Counted from the first letter of the stretch, positions 43,587-51,798 are shown. The stretch: DNA of 64,000 bases from Lusitaniella coriacea LEGE 07157 (GCF_015207425.1 NZ_JADEWZ010000011.1:83208-147207), one strand, 5' to 3'. The notes: a model not told the origin generated them from the sequence alone. Made by a program: numbers and translations.

Positions 43587-43593
43587 AGGAGGA
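43587..43593 (+). promoter_or_regulatory. Strong Shine-Dalgarno that fixes the infC AUU start
   Basis: AGGAGGA lies 7 nt upstream of the ATT at 43601 (another ATT at 43598 is 4 nt away). The in-frame TAG at 43586-43588 rules out any upstream start. Confidence 0.85.
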
Positions 43594-43600
43594 ACACATT

Positions 43601-44086
43601 ATTCCTAGAAAACAACCTATCAACAATCAAATCAAAGCCGCTCAAGTCCTTCTCATTGATGGCGAGCAGAACAATCGAGGCTTAACCGATACAAAAGAGG
43701 CGATCGCGCTTGCGAAGAGTGCGGGACTCGATTTGGTGGTTGTGTCCTCTGATAAAGAGGCTCCCGTCGCTAGAATTATGGACTATGGGAAGCACCAGTA
43801 TCAACAAAAGAAGCGTCAGAAACAATCCTCAAAAACCACCGTTAAAGAAGTCAAACTTCGCCCCAACGTGGACGATTCTGATTACGAGATTCGCATCAAA
43901 AGAGCCATTGGGTGGTTAGAGAAGGGAAATTTAGTAAAATTTCAAGTTCGTTTGCGGGGACGGGAACACCAACATCGCGATCGCGCAACAGAACTTTTAA
44001 ACCGTGTTGTTGACGACCTATCTCAAGTGGGTAGCGTTCAATCTTTCGATCGACGAGCGTTGATCGTACAAGTTGCTCCCAGTTAA
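43601..44086 (+). CDS. infC: Translation initiation factor IF-3 with AUU start
   Basis: The 161-aa protein starts with ATT at 43601, 7 nt after AGGAGGA (43587-43593): (M)PRKQPINNQIKAAQVLLID. The preceding in-frame codons end with TAG at 43586, and no ATG, GTG or TTG lies between it and the conserved N-terminus. IF-3 prevents 30S-50S joining and proofreads the start codon; the ATT start also allows IF-3 to limit its own synthesis in E. coli. VVVSSDKEAPVARIMDYGKH and VKFQVRLRGREHQHRDRATE mark both domains. It is shorter and more divergent than the main cyanobacterial IF-3, so a second IF-3 may exist elsewhere. Confidence 0.92.
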   Translation: MPRKQPINNQIKAAQVLLIDGEQNNRGLTDTKEAIALAKSAGLDLVVVSSDKEAPVARIMDYGKHQYQQKKRQKQSSKTTVKEVKLRPNVDDSDYEIRIKRAIGWLEKGNLVKFQVRLRGREHQHRDRATELLNRVVDDLSQVGSVQSFDRRALIVQVAPS

Positions 44087-44130
44087 AATCGCACAGACAG
44101 AATAAAAAAAGGGGAAATCATTTCTCGATT

Positions 44131-44154
44131 GAGGAAGACTTTCCTCTTTTTTTT
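44131..44154 (+). terminator. Rho-independent terminator of infC
   Basis: GAGGAA-GACT-TTCCTC followed by eight T residues, 45 bp beyond the infC stop. Confidence 0.85.
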
Positions 44155-44247
44155 GGGAATACCGACTCAAACCTTTAAAATCCCTCAAGAAAAAGTCAGC
44201 GATGCTATGATTTGCAACAAATTTGTCACGAAGCTTAACCTTCCTGT

Positions 44248-45369
44248 ATGAATCAGCACCACATCGAAGTTAAGGTCTGTGCGAAAACGTTTGCAGAAAA
44301 TATTCGCCAAATCCGCGATCGCGTGTCTCCTGCTAAAATTTGCGTTGTTATGAAGGCAAATGCCTACGGACACGGACTCAAAGTCCTTGCACCCCACGCC
44401 ATAAAAGCAGGAGCAGATTATATCGGGATTTGTACCAACCCCGAAGCAGCAACCCTACGCAACTTAGGATTGGAGATTAAATTGATGCGGTTGCGCATGG
44501 GATTTCCCGATGAGTTTGAAGAATCCCTCAACGGCTTAAATATTGAAGAGCAGGTGGGTTCGATTGAAGCCGCAGAATACCTCAGCCGGGAAGGATGCAA
44601 GCGAGGGAAAAAAGTCCCCGTGCATCTGAATATCGATACAGGAATGGGTCGAAGCGGGTTTTTCAGCAACGAAGTGGACGCGATCGCGAAAGTTTGCAAC
44701 CTACCGGGGTTAGAAATCGTGGGGATCATGACCCACTTCGCCACAGCAGACAGTGAAGAACTAGACTTTACCCGCAAACAAATCAAAGAATTTTACCGCC
44801 TGCGAGATACCCTCAAAAACAACCTTCCTCCCAGCGTCCTGACCCATACCCACAACAGTGCCGCCACCGTCCGTTTAACGCCCCACTGTAACAGTTTGGT
44901 GCGAGTTGGGGCAGCCTGTTACGGCGTGCGAACCTCCCGAAATTTCGCCAACTTCTCTCCCCTCAAACCCGTAATGTCCGTCAAGACAAAAGTCGCGCAA
45001 GTTCGCAACGTTCCCCCAGGGCGAACGATCGGCTACGGTAAATTATTCACCACCCAACGGCAAAGCCGCATTGCATCGCTCCCCGTTGGCTTTGGGGAAG
45101 GATATCCGCGATCGCTCTTTAACAAAGGTGTTGTCCTGATTCGCGGTCATCGCTGTCCCGTGGTAGGACGAGTCTCATTGAACATTACCACCGTAGACAT
45201 CACCGATATTCCCGAAGAAGTTACTTGGGGAGACGAAGCCGTTTTGGTGGGTTGTCAAGGAAACGAAGAAATTACCTTTGAGGAACTCGCCGACCGCTTT
45301 GAGAGCGTTCATACAGAAATTAACCTGATGGCAGGGTTTATGAATCAAGTCAGTTACCGCACTTCTTAA
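44248..45369 (+). CDS. alr: Alanine racemase-family PLP enzyme
   Basis: The 373-aa protein is an alanine racemase-fold enzyme with PLP Lys36 in VVMKANAYGHG, the catalytic Tyr region GYGKLFTT, and HLNIDTGMGRSGF. It would interconvert L- and D-alanine for peptidoglycan, or act as a broad-specificity racemase. The C-terminal HRCPVVGRVSLNITTVDIT differs from the common VGRVCMDQ motif, so it may be a second racemase. It follows the infC terminator. Confidence 0.82.
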   Translation: MNQHHIEVKVCAKTFAENIRQIRDRVSPAKICVVMKANAYGHGLKVLAPHAIKAGADYIGICTNPEAATLRNLGLEIKLMRLRMGFPDEFEESLNGLNIEEQVGSIEAAEYLSREGCKRGKKVPVHLNIDTGMGRSGFFSNEVDAIAKVCNLPGLEIVGIMTHFATADSEELDFTRKQIKEFYRLRDTLKNNLPPSVLTHTHNSAATVRLTPHCNSLVRVGAACYGVRTSRNFANFSPLKPVMSVKTKVAQVRNVPPGRTIGYGKLFTTQRQSRIASLPVGFGEGYPRSLFNKGVVLIRGHRCPVVGRVSLNITTVDITDIPEEVTWGDEAVLVGCQGNEEITFEELADRFESVHTEINLMAGFMNQVSYRTS

Positions 45370-45381
45370 AAACCATATCCT

Positions 45382-45945
45382 TCAAGAGCAGTATTGATTA
45401 ATATCCTCAACCAACTGCGCTTCTGGAGCTGTTGTTGCCTGTAAAGCTGTTAATGCAGATGCAGCAGTAGAGGGATCTTCTTCTCTATCTGCTCGGACAA
45501 ACTCGCGAATGGCTTGACCGATCTGTTGATACATTTGGATAAATTGCGCGCGATAGACTTCAAGGGTAGAATCGCTTGAAGTTACACCTGCTATCTGTCT
45601 GACAGTGCGGTCTAAACCATCTGCTGAGGTTAGGAGTGCCTCTGGATCGTCAGTATTAGTTAAGTTGCTAGTATTGTTAACTCCTTCATTAATGATGGTT
45701 AGGAGCTGCTCGCACTCTGAGGCAGGGGAATTTTCCGATTCGTTTTCGTTGCTCAAAGGCTCTTGTGGGGGAGCGAGATCCCCCGGAGCAGAAGTGCGAC
45801 AAAGCTCGTTAAGATTGACAATCGCACCTGCTGGATTAATGAAATAACAGCCTTCGTAGGGTTGAGCCTGAGCCGTCAGCGATCCTAAAGGGATAGACAG
45901 AAATATCGCTACAGGGAGTAGTGGTTTAAGACGGAAAAACGCCAT
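45382..45945 (-). CDS. Exported protein of unknown function
   Basis: The 187-aa protein has a signal peptide (LKPLLPVAIFLSIPLGSLTA, cleavage near AQAQP), four Cys in the mature part and a helical region (about 90-180). No family is recognised. It converges with the alr gene with 12 bp between the stops. Confidence 0.65.
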   Translation of the reverse strand: MAFFRLKPLLPVAIFLSIPLGSLTAQAQPYEGCYFINPAGAIVNLNELCRTSAPGDLAPPQEPLSNENESENSPASECEQLLTIINEGVNNTSNLTNTDDPEALLTSADGLDRTVRQIAGVTSSDSTLEVYRAQFIQMYQQIGQAIREFVRADREEDPSTAASALTALQATTAPEAQLVEDINQYCS

Positions 45946-45989
45946 TTTTGTCCTCTCTCATCGTATTTAGACGCTATAAATTAGTTCTT

Positions 45990-46200
45990 CTCATTCTATC
46001 GAAGATGTAGTATTCGTTATTTTGATATTAATTCATCATTCTTTCGACGGAGATTCAAGCTTAAGTTTGTGTCTGATGTTACAATTTTATTAAGAAATAT
46101 TTACTGTTGCCGAATTGGGAACGCGCAACATGGATTTTCTCTAAACGAAACGACAACTAATCGACAATTGTGCCAGCTAGCAATTAGCTGGTCTTTTTTT
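45990..46200 (+). ncRNA. Candidate small RNA ending at the orphan terminator
   Basis: A plus-strand transcript must end at 46200. The upstream interval contains GTTGC-CGAATTGGGAACGC-GCAAC (about 46106-46130), a small stem-loop, and no credible CDS. The 5' end is a guess. It could also be a leader or antisense RNA overlapping the DUF1445 3' end. Confidence 0.35.
46173..46200 (+). terminator. Orphan plus-strand terminator
   Basis: CCAGCTA-GCAAT-TAGCTGG followed by TCTTTTTTT. Neighbouring protein genes (45382-45945 and 46200-46982) are both on the minus strand, so this terminator does not belong to any visible coding gene. Confidence 0.75.
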
Positions 46201-46982
46201 TATAAGGTCAGATCCTCATCTCTCAAGTCGCTCACAAACATATGTCCGGGAGCATGAGTAATGGCGAATTCGGGCTTTGCTCGGATAATTGCCGTTTGAG
46301 TCGTCACGCCACACGCCCAAAAAACGGGAACTTCGCCCTCACAGAACGTGACAGCATCTCCATAATCCACATTTTCGATCGCGCGGATACCGATCGCGTC
46401 CGGACTGCCAATATGAACCGGAGAGCCGTGGGTTCTGTGATAGCGATGGGTCACCTCAACCGCTCGAACGACTTGATTGGGGAGAAGGGGACGCATAGAA
46501 ACCACCAAGGGAGCAGAAAACCGCTTCGTCGGGATACAGTCGATGTTTGTCTCGTACATCGGCACGTTTTTTCCCTCTTCGATGTGCCGCACGGGTAATC
46601 CAGCGTCGAGCAGGGCGTTCTCAAAAGAGAAGGAACAACCGATGAGGAACCCAACGAGATCGCTTCTCCAGAAAGGTCTAATATCCGTTGTTTCTTCCAC
46701 AAACTCGCCGTGTCGAAAAATCCGGTAGCGAGGGAGGTCTGTCCTGATATCCGCCCCTGGAGCAATCAGTTTGGGCTGGGGATCTCCCACTTCCGTAATA
46801 TCGAGAACGGGGCAAGGTTTGGGATTGCGCTGGCAAAAAACCAGAAATTCAAATGCTAGGTCGTAGGGGAGGACGACTAAATTGGCTTGAACGAAACCGG
46901 GCGCAAGTCCGGGGGTGGGCGCATCAAACTGTCCCGCTCGGCAACGCTGGCGAATTTCGAAAGGACTGGTTGGAATTGACAT
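46200..46982 (-). CDS. DUF1445 putative hydro-lyase
   Basis: The 260-aa protein matches the DUF1445 family (D-glutamate cyclase-like): GLAPGFVQANLVVLPYDLAF, FCQRNPKPCPVLDITEVG, FLIGCSFSFENALLDAGLPV and HAPGHMFVSDLRDEDL. Mammalian relatives convert D-glutamate to 5-oxoproline; bacterial substrates are unknown. It shares an operon with the DUF2330 gene directly upstream (2-bp gap). Confidence 0.88.
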   Translation of the reverse strand: MSIPTSPFEIRQRCRAGQFDAPTPGLAPGFVQANLVVLPYDLAFEFLVFCQRNPKPCPVLDITEVGDPQPKLIAPGADIRTDLPRYRIFRHGEFVEETTDIRPFWRSDLVGFLIGCSFSFENALLDAGLPVRHIEEGKNVPMYETNIDCIPTKRFSAPLVVSMRPLLPNQVVRAVEVTHRYHRTHGSPVHIGSPDAIGIRAIENVDYGDAVTFCEGEVPVFWACGVTTQTAIIRAKPEFAITHAPGHMFVSDLRDEDLTL

Positions 46983-46984
46983 TG

Positions 46985-48775
46985 TTACCTCAACTTTCCT
47001 CCCAACTCAACCCGTAACTTCTCTTGGTAGTCCCTTGCCGTCCAATCGATGGAATTGAGAGAAAGGGCTTTTTCAAAGGCTTCTAGCGCCTCCTGGGGGC
47101 GTTTGAGTTCGTATAAAGAAACTCCTCGATTCGACCAAATGGTGGCATTGCTGGGATCGAGTTCGAGGGCTTTTTTGTAGTAGTTTAAGGCTCGCTCGTG
47201 TTGTCCTGATCGGGCGAGTTTTTGTCCTTGTTCGCTCCAGCGAAGGGCGAGGGCTGCGGTGTCTGCATAAAGCGCTATCTTGTCCTCAATGGATTTGAGA
47301 TCCCAACCGGTAGAATCGGCAAGGTTCTTTGCCCACAGGGGCTTCCAGCGTCCGTAGCGCCACTTTGCTAGACCGGATGGAGCATCTTGGAGACGGCGAA
47401 TGACGTAGCGCCCTTGAAAAAGGACACCTCGGTTGCGGGAAGCGAGATCTTGCTTTTCCATTTCGGCATAGAGATCCTTTCGGCTCGTTTCTGCAAAAAC
47501 CAAATCTTCCGGAAACTTGTCTAAGGTATAGCGGACATGGAGGCGAGTGATGTAGGAGAAGTCAGTAAAACCGTCTTGGTCGAGGAGAGTTTGCAATTTT
47601 TCAATTTCCTCCGGGGGAACGGAACAGGGATCGCAGGCACCCATTCCCAAAAATCCGGCGTATTCGAGGAATGCTGCATTTTTTCCTTGTTTTTCGTACT
47701 CTCGTTGAAACATTGCTTCGTAGAAAGCGGGAAATTCTTCTTGCACGAAAGGCGGTAATTCTTCCCCGGATGGTTTTTGCGAGCGAGATTTGTTATCGGT
47801 GGGAATGAAGGCGGTTTTGTAGTTGGCGACGGTAGCAGCGCGATCGCGCGAGAGAATGAAAACGATTAAGTCCTGCTCTGCGGTGGCATTGAGGGTTCCC
47901 AGGCGCATGGGCAACATAAAGTTAGGCGAGTCGTATTCCAACACAATGGGACGCAGATAGTTATACTCCCCTTGGGTAAAGGCTTCCAGGTTCACTTTGA
48001 CAACGAAAAACTTCATCCCCTGTTCAATATAGTCTTGCAACATCGAACGCGCATTTGCCGAAATGGGGTAGCCGTTTTCAGAGAGCCACGCCGCCAGACT
48101 GTCTGACTCTTCTGCACTGAGTAGGGTAATATCGTATTCCCCTAGGGTAAATCGATCGGCAACGGTGACATTAATGGCACTCTGGTTGTCCGCCGCTTGT
48201 TTGGCTTTGTTGGCTTGACCGAGTAAGGAAGGGAGCGAAACTGCGGCTAAAATTCCCACAATTAGAAGAACAACGCATAATTCTACTACCATTTTCATCC
48301 CCCCTAGCCTTGACAAAAACCATAGATACAATCCCCCGGCAACAATCCAAAATCCACCCAAAAGATAAGCATTTCGTTCCCGCTGCCAAAGTTTGCCAGC
48401 ATCATCGTAGTACTGAACGAGGCGAGGAGCGGTAAACGCATCCAAACCCTCAACTAACTCGTTGCTGCCAATGCGAATTTGCTCTCGTTTGGGGATGACG
48501 GGAATGGGAACGATGCGCGCAAAATCTTTGACTTTCCCTTGATAGTCGTTTGCCATGACGAAGGTACTGCGATCGCCGTCTCTGGCAATAATCACCTTGG
48601 AAGACGCATTGTGAAGGGACGCTTCTACCTTGGCGACAAAAAATCCACAGAACGCCCAAGCTGGTGCGGCACAGAACCAGACTAGGATAAAGGTGCAAAG
48701 TCCAATAAGTAACGTTTTTACGCGATCGCACCGGAGGTGCGGCCCTGCGGGATCGCGCTCAAGCCTCTTAATCAT
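46985..48775 (-). CDS. DUF2330 protein with inserted pilin-like helix and C-terminal TPRs
   Basis: The 596-aa exported protein has a signal sequence (about 20-41), a DUF2330 N-part (AFCGFFVAKVEASLHNASSK, VIIARDGDRSTFVMANDYQG) and a C-part (RFTLGEYDITLLSAEESDSL). Between residues 126 and 203 lie a TM segment and a pilin-like helix (VVLLIVGILAAVSLPSLLGQ, then ANKAKQ). TPR repeats occupy about 510-596 (ALNYYKKALELDPSNATIWS, NRGVSLYELKRPQEALEAFE). The first 18 residues are partly coded by a GC-rich palindrome. Function unknown. Confidence 0.82.
   Translation of the reverse strand: MIKRLERDPAGPHLRCDRVKTLLIGLCTFILVWFCAAPAWAFCGFFVAKVEASLHNASSKVIIARDGDRSTFVMANDYQGKVKDFARIVPIPVIPKREQIRIGSNELVEGLDAFTAPRLVQYYDDAGKLWQRERNAYLLGGFWIVAGGLYLWFLSRLGGMKMVVELCVVLLIVGILAAVSLPSLLGQANKAKQAADNQSAINVTVADRFTLGEYDITLLSAEESDSLAAWLSENGYPISANARSMLQDYIEQGMKFFVVKVNLEAFTQGEYNYLRPIVLEYDSPNFMLPMRLGTLNATAEQDLIVFILSRDRAATVANYKTAFIPTDNKSRSQKPSGEELPPFVQEEFPAFYEAMFQREYEKQGKNAAFLEYAGFLGMGACDPCSVPPEEIEKLQTLLDQDGFTDFSYITRLHVRYTLDKFPEDLVFAETSRKDLYAEMEKQDLASRNRGVLFQGRYVIRRLQDAPSGLAKWRYGRWKPLWAKNLADSTGWDLKSIEDKIALYADTAALALRWSEQGQKLARSGQHERALNYYKKALELDPSNATIWSNRGVSLYELKRPQEALEAFEKALSLNSIDWTARDYQEKLRVELGGKLR
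48722..48757. repeat. GC-rich palindrome at the 5' end of the DUF2330 gene
   Basis: On the minus strand it reads GCGATCCCGCAGGGCCGCAC then CTCCGGTGCGATCGC. It shares GCGATCCCG(C/T)AGG with 21248-21286. It lies between the start codon and the signal peptide and adds about a dozen residues. Confidence 0.6.
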
Positions 48776-48877
48776 CTCCCAAGACCCCGAAATTTGAGGC
48801 TTCGATCCTAACCTGATCTATTCGTATCGCCAAGCAAAATCTGCGGGTTGTCAATCTCCTTTCTTCGCAAAAAAAAA

Positions 48878-48897
48878 GGGGGATCGACTCGATCCCT
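48878..48897 (-). terminator. Terminator of mltA
   Basis: On the minus strand GGGATCGAGTCGATCCC is followed by CCTTTTTTTTT, 22 bp after the mltA stop. Confidence 0.8.
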
Positions 48898-48919
48898 CCC
48901 TCGTTCGTTCGTTGTGGAG

Positions 48920-50083
48920 CTAGTTTCTTAGGAGCAGATAGTACAAATCTCCCGTCCAGCCGACAATTCCCGCTCTTGCCCCAGCCACGGGCCCCGTTCC
49001 TAAAAACAGATCGACACGCCCCGGTGTTTTAATCGCGCTGCCTGTATCTTGATCTAAGACGAAGCGGCTGACGGTTGGCGTGTCCATTCCCCCATTTTGA
49101 TTGGGGTAAGGAATGCGGGTGTGAACGAGAGCGAGTGCGCCGGGGGGCATCATGGCTTTATCTGTCGCGATCGAGCGATCTGCGGTTACTGGAACATTTA
49201 AACTCCCTGTGGCGGGTGCGCCGTGGGTTTCCTGGAAGAAGATAAAGCGATGGTTGCGCGGTAAGAAGACATCAAGGTCTTGGGGAACGCGCTTGAAATA
49301 ATCGATCATGACAGGGAGGGTTAAACCATCTAGGGGCAATCGTCCCTCTTTTGCCATTTCTCTACCGATACTGACGTAGGAATAGTCCGTATGTCCGGCG
49401 TAGCCAACGGTCATTTCGCTGCCATCGGTTAGGGTGAGTCGTGCAGACCCTTGAATGTGGACGAGATAGGCTTCAAGGCGATCTCGCAACCACACGAGTT
49501 CGTACCCATTTAGAGGACTCCGGCTTCCAGTTCCGTCCGTGCCTTCGAGTTGGGCGCGGGTGGGATGGGGTGCTGTCCAAGCATTCAAGTTTGAGGGTTT
49601 GCGATAGAGGGGATAGCGATATTCCTCCGTGCGCACCCGACTGGCGGCGTAAATGGGTTCGTAGTACCCCGTAAAGAAGACAGTCCCATCATCCCGTCCG
49701 ACGGATTTGTATAGGGTGAATTCCCGTTTGACTGCGGCTTGCAGTTGTTCGGGCGATCGCGAATTGAGAACCAATTGGCGAAAACGAATCAGGGAACGAC
49801 GCACGCGATCGCGCGTTACGCCTCGAACGGGATAATTGCGATAGGCATCTCTCGCACTCTGGGTATTCAAATAGCGCAAGCTATGATCGATCGACTGCAA
49901 AAGCGCCTGTTTGTCACCCGATTGCCCCAAACGCCCGTAAAAGAGTTGTTCGTCCAATCCCACAGACGAGCTTTGGGTGCTAGCCGCTACAGAACGCAGA
50001 GGGGTTTGTGCGGGAACCGCCAGGGTGGGAACCGATATCGTCAATCCCAGTCCCAAACAAAATAATGCAATGGTTTTTTTCAT
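48920..50083 (-). CDS. mltA: Membrane-bound lytic transglycosylase A
   Basis: MltA cleaves peptidoglycan glycan strands to 1,6-anhydromuropeptides. The 387-aa protein begins MKKTIALFCLGLGLTISVPT (signal peptide), then FTGYYEPIYAASRVRTEEYR, YPLYRKPSNL, LVHIQGSARLTLTDGSEMTV and the C-terminal 3D domain FVLDQDTGSAIKTPGRVDLF, LGTGPVAGARAGIVG. Predicted catalytic Asp is in VDLFLG. The start at 50083 is chosen because the signal peptide begins there. Confidence 0.9.
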   Translation of the reverse strand: MKKTIALFCLGLGLTISVPTLAVPAQTPLRSVAASTQSSSVGLDEQLFYGRLGQSGDKQALLQSIDHSLRYLNTQSARDAYRNYPVRGVTRDRVRRSLIRFRQLVLNSRSPEQLQAAVKREFTLYKSVGRDDGTVFFTGYYEPIYAASRVRTEEYRYPLYRKPSNLNAWTAPHPTRAQLEGTDGTGSRSPLNGYELVWLRDRLEAYLVHIQGSARLTLTDGSEMTVGYAGHTDYSYVSIGREMAKEGRLPLDGLTLPVMIDYFKRVPQDLDVFLPRNHRFIFFQETHGAPATGSLNVPVTADRSIATDKAMMPPGALALVHTRIPYPNQNGGMDTPTVSRFVLDQDTGSAIKTPGRVDLFLGTGPVAGARAGIVGWTGDLYYLLLRN

Positions 50084-50111
50084 ACTGAATTCAAAAGACA
50101 AAAGACTGCAC

Positions 50112-50363
50112 CTAAAAGCGTTCCACGCTACCCGAAAAGAGGGGTTCGACGCGAATAGCGGCAACGTTGCTAGGGCGAATGACCATGTACTCGCCTTGAA
50201 TATTCTTAATCGGTACACTGATGAAATTATTGTCGTTTGCTTTTGGCATTAGTTCCCCGCTATACCATTTTTGGAATTCTTGAATGGTGGGAAAACGAAC
50301 TTCTTCGCGGTGTCCGCTCGTTAGCATGATATATACGGCGTACTCGTCTGGCGTTCTGGGCAT
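50112..50363 (-). CDS. Small conserved hypothetical protein
   Basis: The 83-aa protein MPRTPDEYAVYIMLTSGHRE is predicted to be alpha/beta with no membrane segment. The pattern EEVRFPTIQEFQKWYSGELM and SVPIKNIQGEYMVIRPSNVA looks like a small conserved cyanobacterial family of unknown function. Its stop is 28 bp upstream of the mltA start, so they are likely co-transcribed. Confidence 0.7.
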   Translation of the reverse strand: MPRTPDEYAVYIMLTSGHREEVRFPTIQEFQKWYSGELMPKANDNNFISVPIKNIQGEYMVIRPSNVAAIRVEPLFSGSVERF

Positions 50364-50449
50364 AAAAATTCTCCTCAATTCCTTGAGATTGTAAGTGCAA
50401 ACGTTAAAAGAATACCCCAATCACAGTTAAGGTACTCCATATAGGGGGA

Positions 50450-51205
50450 TTAAGAAAATAGTTTAAACCGCTTGAGCAGCGTTTCTAGCAAATTGGGTAA
50501 GGTTTGGCGCAATTCGGTTGCGGTTTTGAAAGAAAGCTGTTGGTGCGTGGCGAGGTCAAAGGGCAGTTGCCCGGAGAGGCGTTCCATCTGCGCGAGCAAA
50601 ATTTGCCCAGAACGCTTGTTTTGCAGCGCATAACCCATTTCAATGCAAACATTGGAACTCAGAAGCAAGCGATTATCGCCAATGGTGGCTACGGGGGTTC
50701 CATCGGCAATGAAGAGTAAACTTTTGCGAATTTGCCGTAGTTGCGTGCTGCTCAGGCGCAAGGGGTCATTACTGGGGCGTTGGGCGCGGATGAGGGTGAG
50801 GGGTAAGCGCGATCGCGCGTTGATCTCTGCAATCGCCTCCTCTAAAACCTCTGCGAGTAATTCGCTCGATTCGCGGTACTCGGTTTGATGGCTCAAAAAG
50901 ATCGTCGGTTCCTGGAATGTGGCGAGATCCTGCTTGGTGAAGTAAATTTCGTGGGAGATCAGATCGACGTTCGAGACGGCATACCCGCCACTTCCTTCAA
51001 TGTAAAATTCTACAGCTTCTCCCCCTAAATAGCGCTCAAACCAAGGCGAGGTTTCAACATCTTGGCTGTCATCCAAAAAATCGGCTCGCAACCCCGATTT
51101 GAGCAAACTATTTCTGCTCAAGCGCAGATCGTGAGGTCGTTTAACAATGTCGCTGATGGGTTCGTATTGCTCTACATACCAAGCTTTGAGCGCAATGATC
51201 GCCAT
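50450..51205 (-). CDS. TIR-like domain protein
   Basis: The 251-aa protein has an unassigned N-terminal half (1-100) and a C-terminal domain with the TIR/SEFIR-like order: TIFLSHQTEYRESSELLAEV (about 101-120), IRKSLLFIADGTPVATIGDN, SSNVCIEMGYALQNKRSGQI and LPFDLATHQQLSFKTATELR. The glutamate in NVCIEMGYAL is at the position of the NAD-cleaving Glu in TIR-like enzymes. An NADase or nucleotide-sensing role is inference; no cognate cyclase or effector gene is adjacent. Confidence 0.55.
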   Translation of the reverse strand: MAIIALKAWYVEQYEPISDIVKRPHDLRLSRNSLLKSGLRADFLDDSQDVETSPWFERYLGGEAVEFYIEGSGGYAVSNVDLISHEIYFTKQDLATFQEPTIFLSHQTEYRESSELLAEVLEEAIAEINARSRLPLTLIRAQRPSNDPLRLSSTQLRQIRKSLLFIADGTPVATIGDNRLLLSSNVCIEMGYALQNKRSGQILLAQMERLSGQLPFDLATHQQLSFKTATELRQTLPNLLETLLKRFKLFS

Positions 51206-51265
51206 AAGGTTTGCTAATGCGGCTCGGTTTCCCGATGCCCCCCGTGAATGTTCTTTAAGGGAATA

Positions 51266-51625
51266 TTAGCAGTAAGCGCTAATATCCTCACCACATTCAT
51301 CGGCAAGATAGCACAGCGCCCGGAATCGCAGCATCATTAACTCTTCGTAGAGGGGATTGATTTTGCACATCGGGGGGATGTGGAAGAGCGTGCGACCTAA
51401 AACTTTGACATCGCGCTCGAAAGGACATTGGGCGGGAATGAGATAGCACAAATGGCGAGCGAGTTGAGGGTCTTTAACTTTGAGGTTATCGATCCAGTGT
51501 CGTAGCGGTCGCAGGAGATCGAACTTTTTCTTCGGTGCGTTTTTAGGAATTGTTGCGTTCTTGGACTCTATTTCAGGATGGGCTAATTCAGAACTAATAA
51601 CGGTATAACTTGCTACATTCATCAT
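51266..51625 (-). CDS. Mo-dependent nitrogenase C-terminal domain protein
   Basis: The 119-aa protein contains the Mo-nitrogenase C-terminal-like domain: RPLRHWIDNLKVKDPQLARH, LIPAQCPFERDVKVLGRTLF, HIPPMCKINPLYEELMMLRF and a Cys-rich end. Such stand-alone proteins occur in cyanobacteria with and without nitrogenase; role unknown. A dyad GTGATGT-N5-ACATCAC (51780-51798) lies about 155 bp upstream. Confidence 0.85.
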   Translation of the reverse strand: MMNVASYTVISSELAHPEIESKNATIPKNAPKKKFDLLRPLRHWIDNLKVKDPQLARHLCYLIPAQCPFERDVKVLGRTLFHIPPMCKINPLYEELMMLRFRALCYLADECGEDISAYC

Positions 51626-51779
51626 GGCTTAATTCTGTTCCTAAATCGAACAGGCTTGCTTACTTTTGACCTACAATCCTTTGACGGGTTTTTCCGGATT
51701 GTTGTTGCCTTAGTTCCACGAAATCGAGTGGCTTTGAATCAGTACCTTCTTATCTTAGCTTCTCTAATCTGAAAAGAAT

Positions 51780-51798
51780 GTGATGTGATTGACATCAC
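51780..51798. promoter_or_regulatory. Perfect dyad, candidate operator
   Basis: GTGATGT-GATTG-ACATCAC is a perfect 7-bp inverted repeat with a 5-bp spacer. It resembles neither NtcA (GTA-N8-TAC) nor a good CRP site exactly; the regulator is not known. Confidence 0.4.

Noticed and set aside
51780..51798. NtcA or CRP binding site
   Set aside because: The spacing does not fit GTA-N8-TAC or TGTGA-N6-TCACA; left as unknown dyad.
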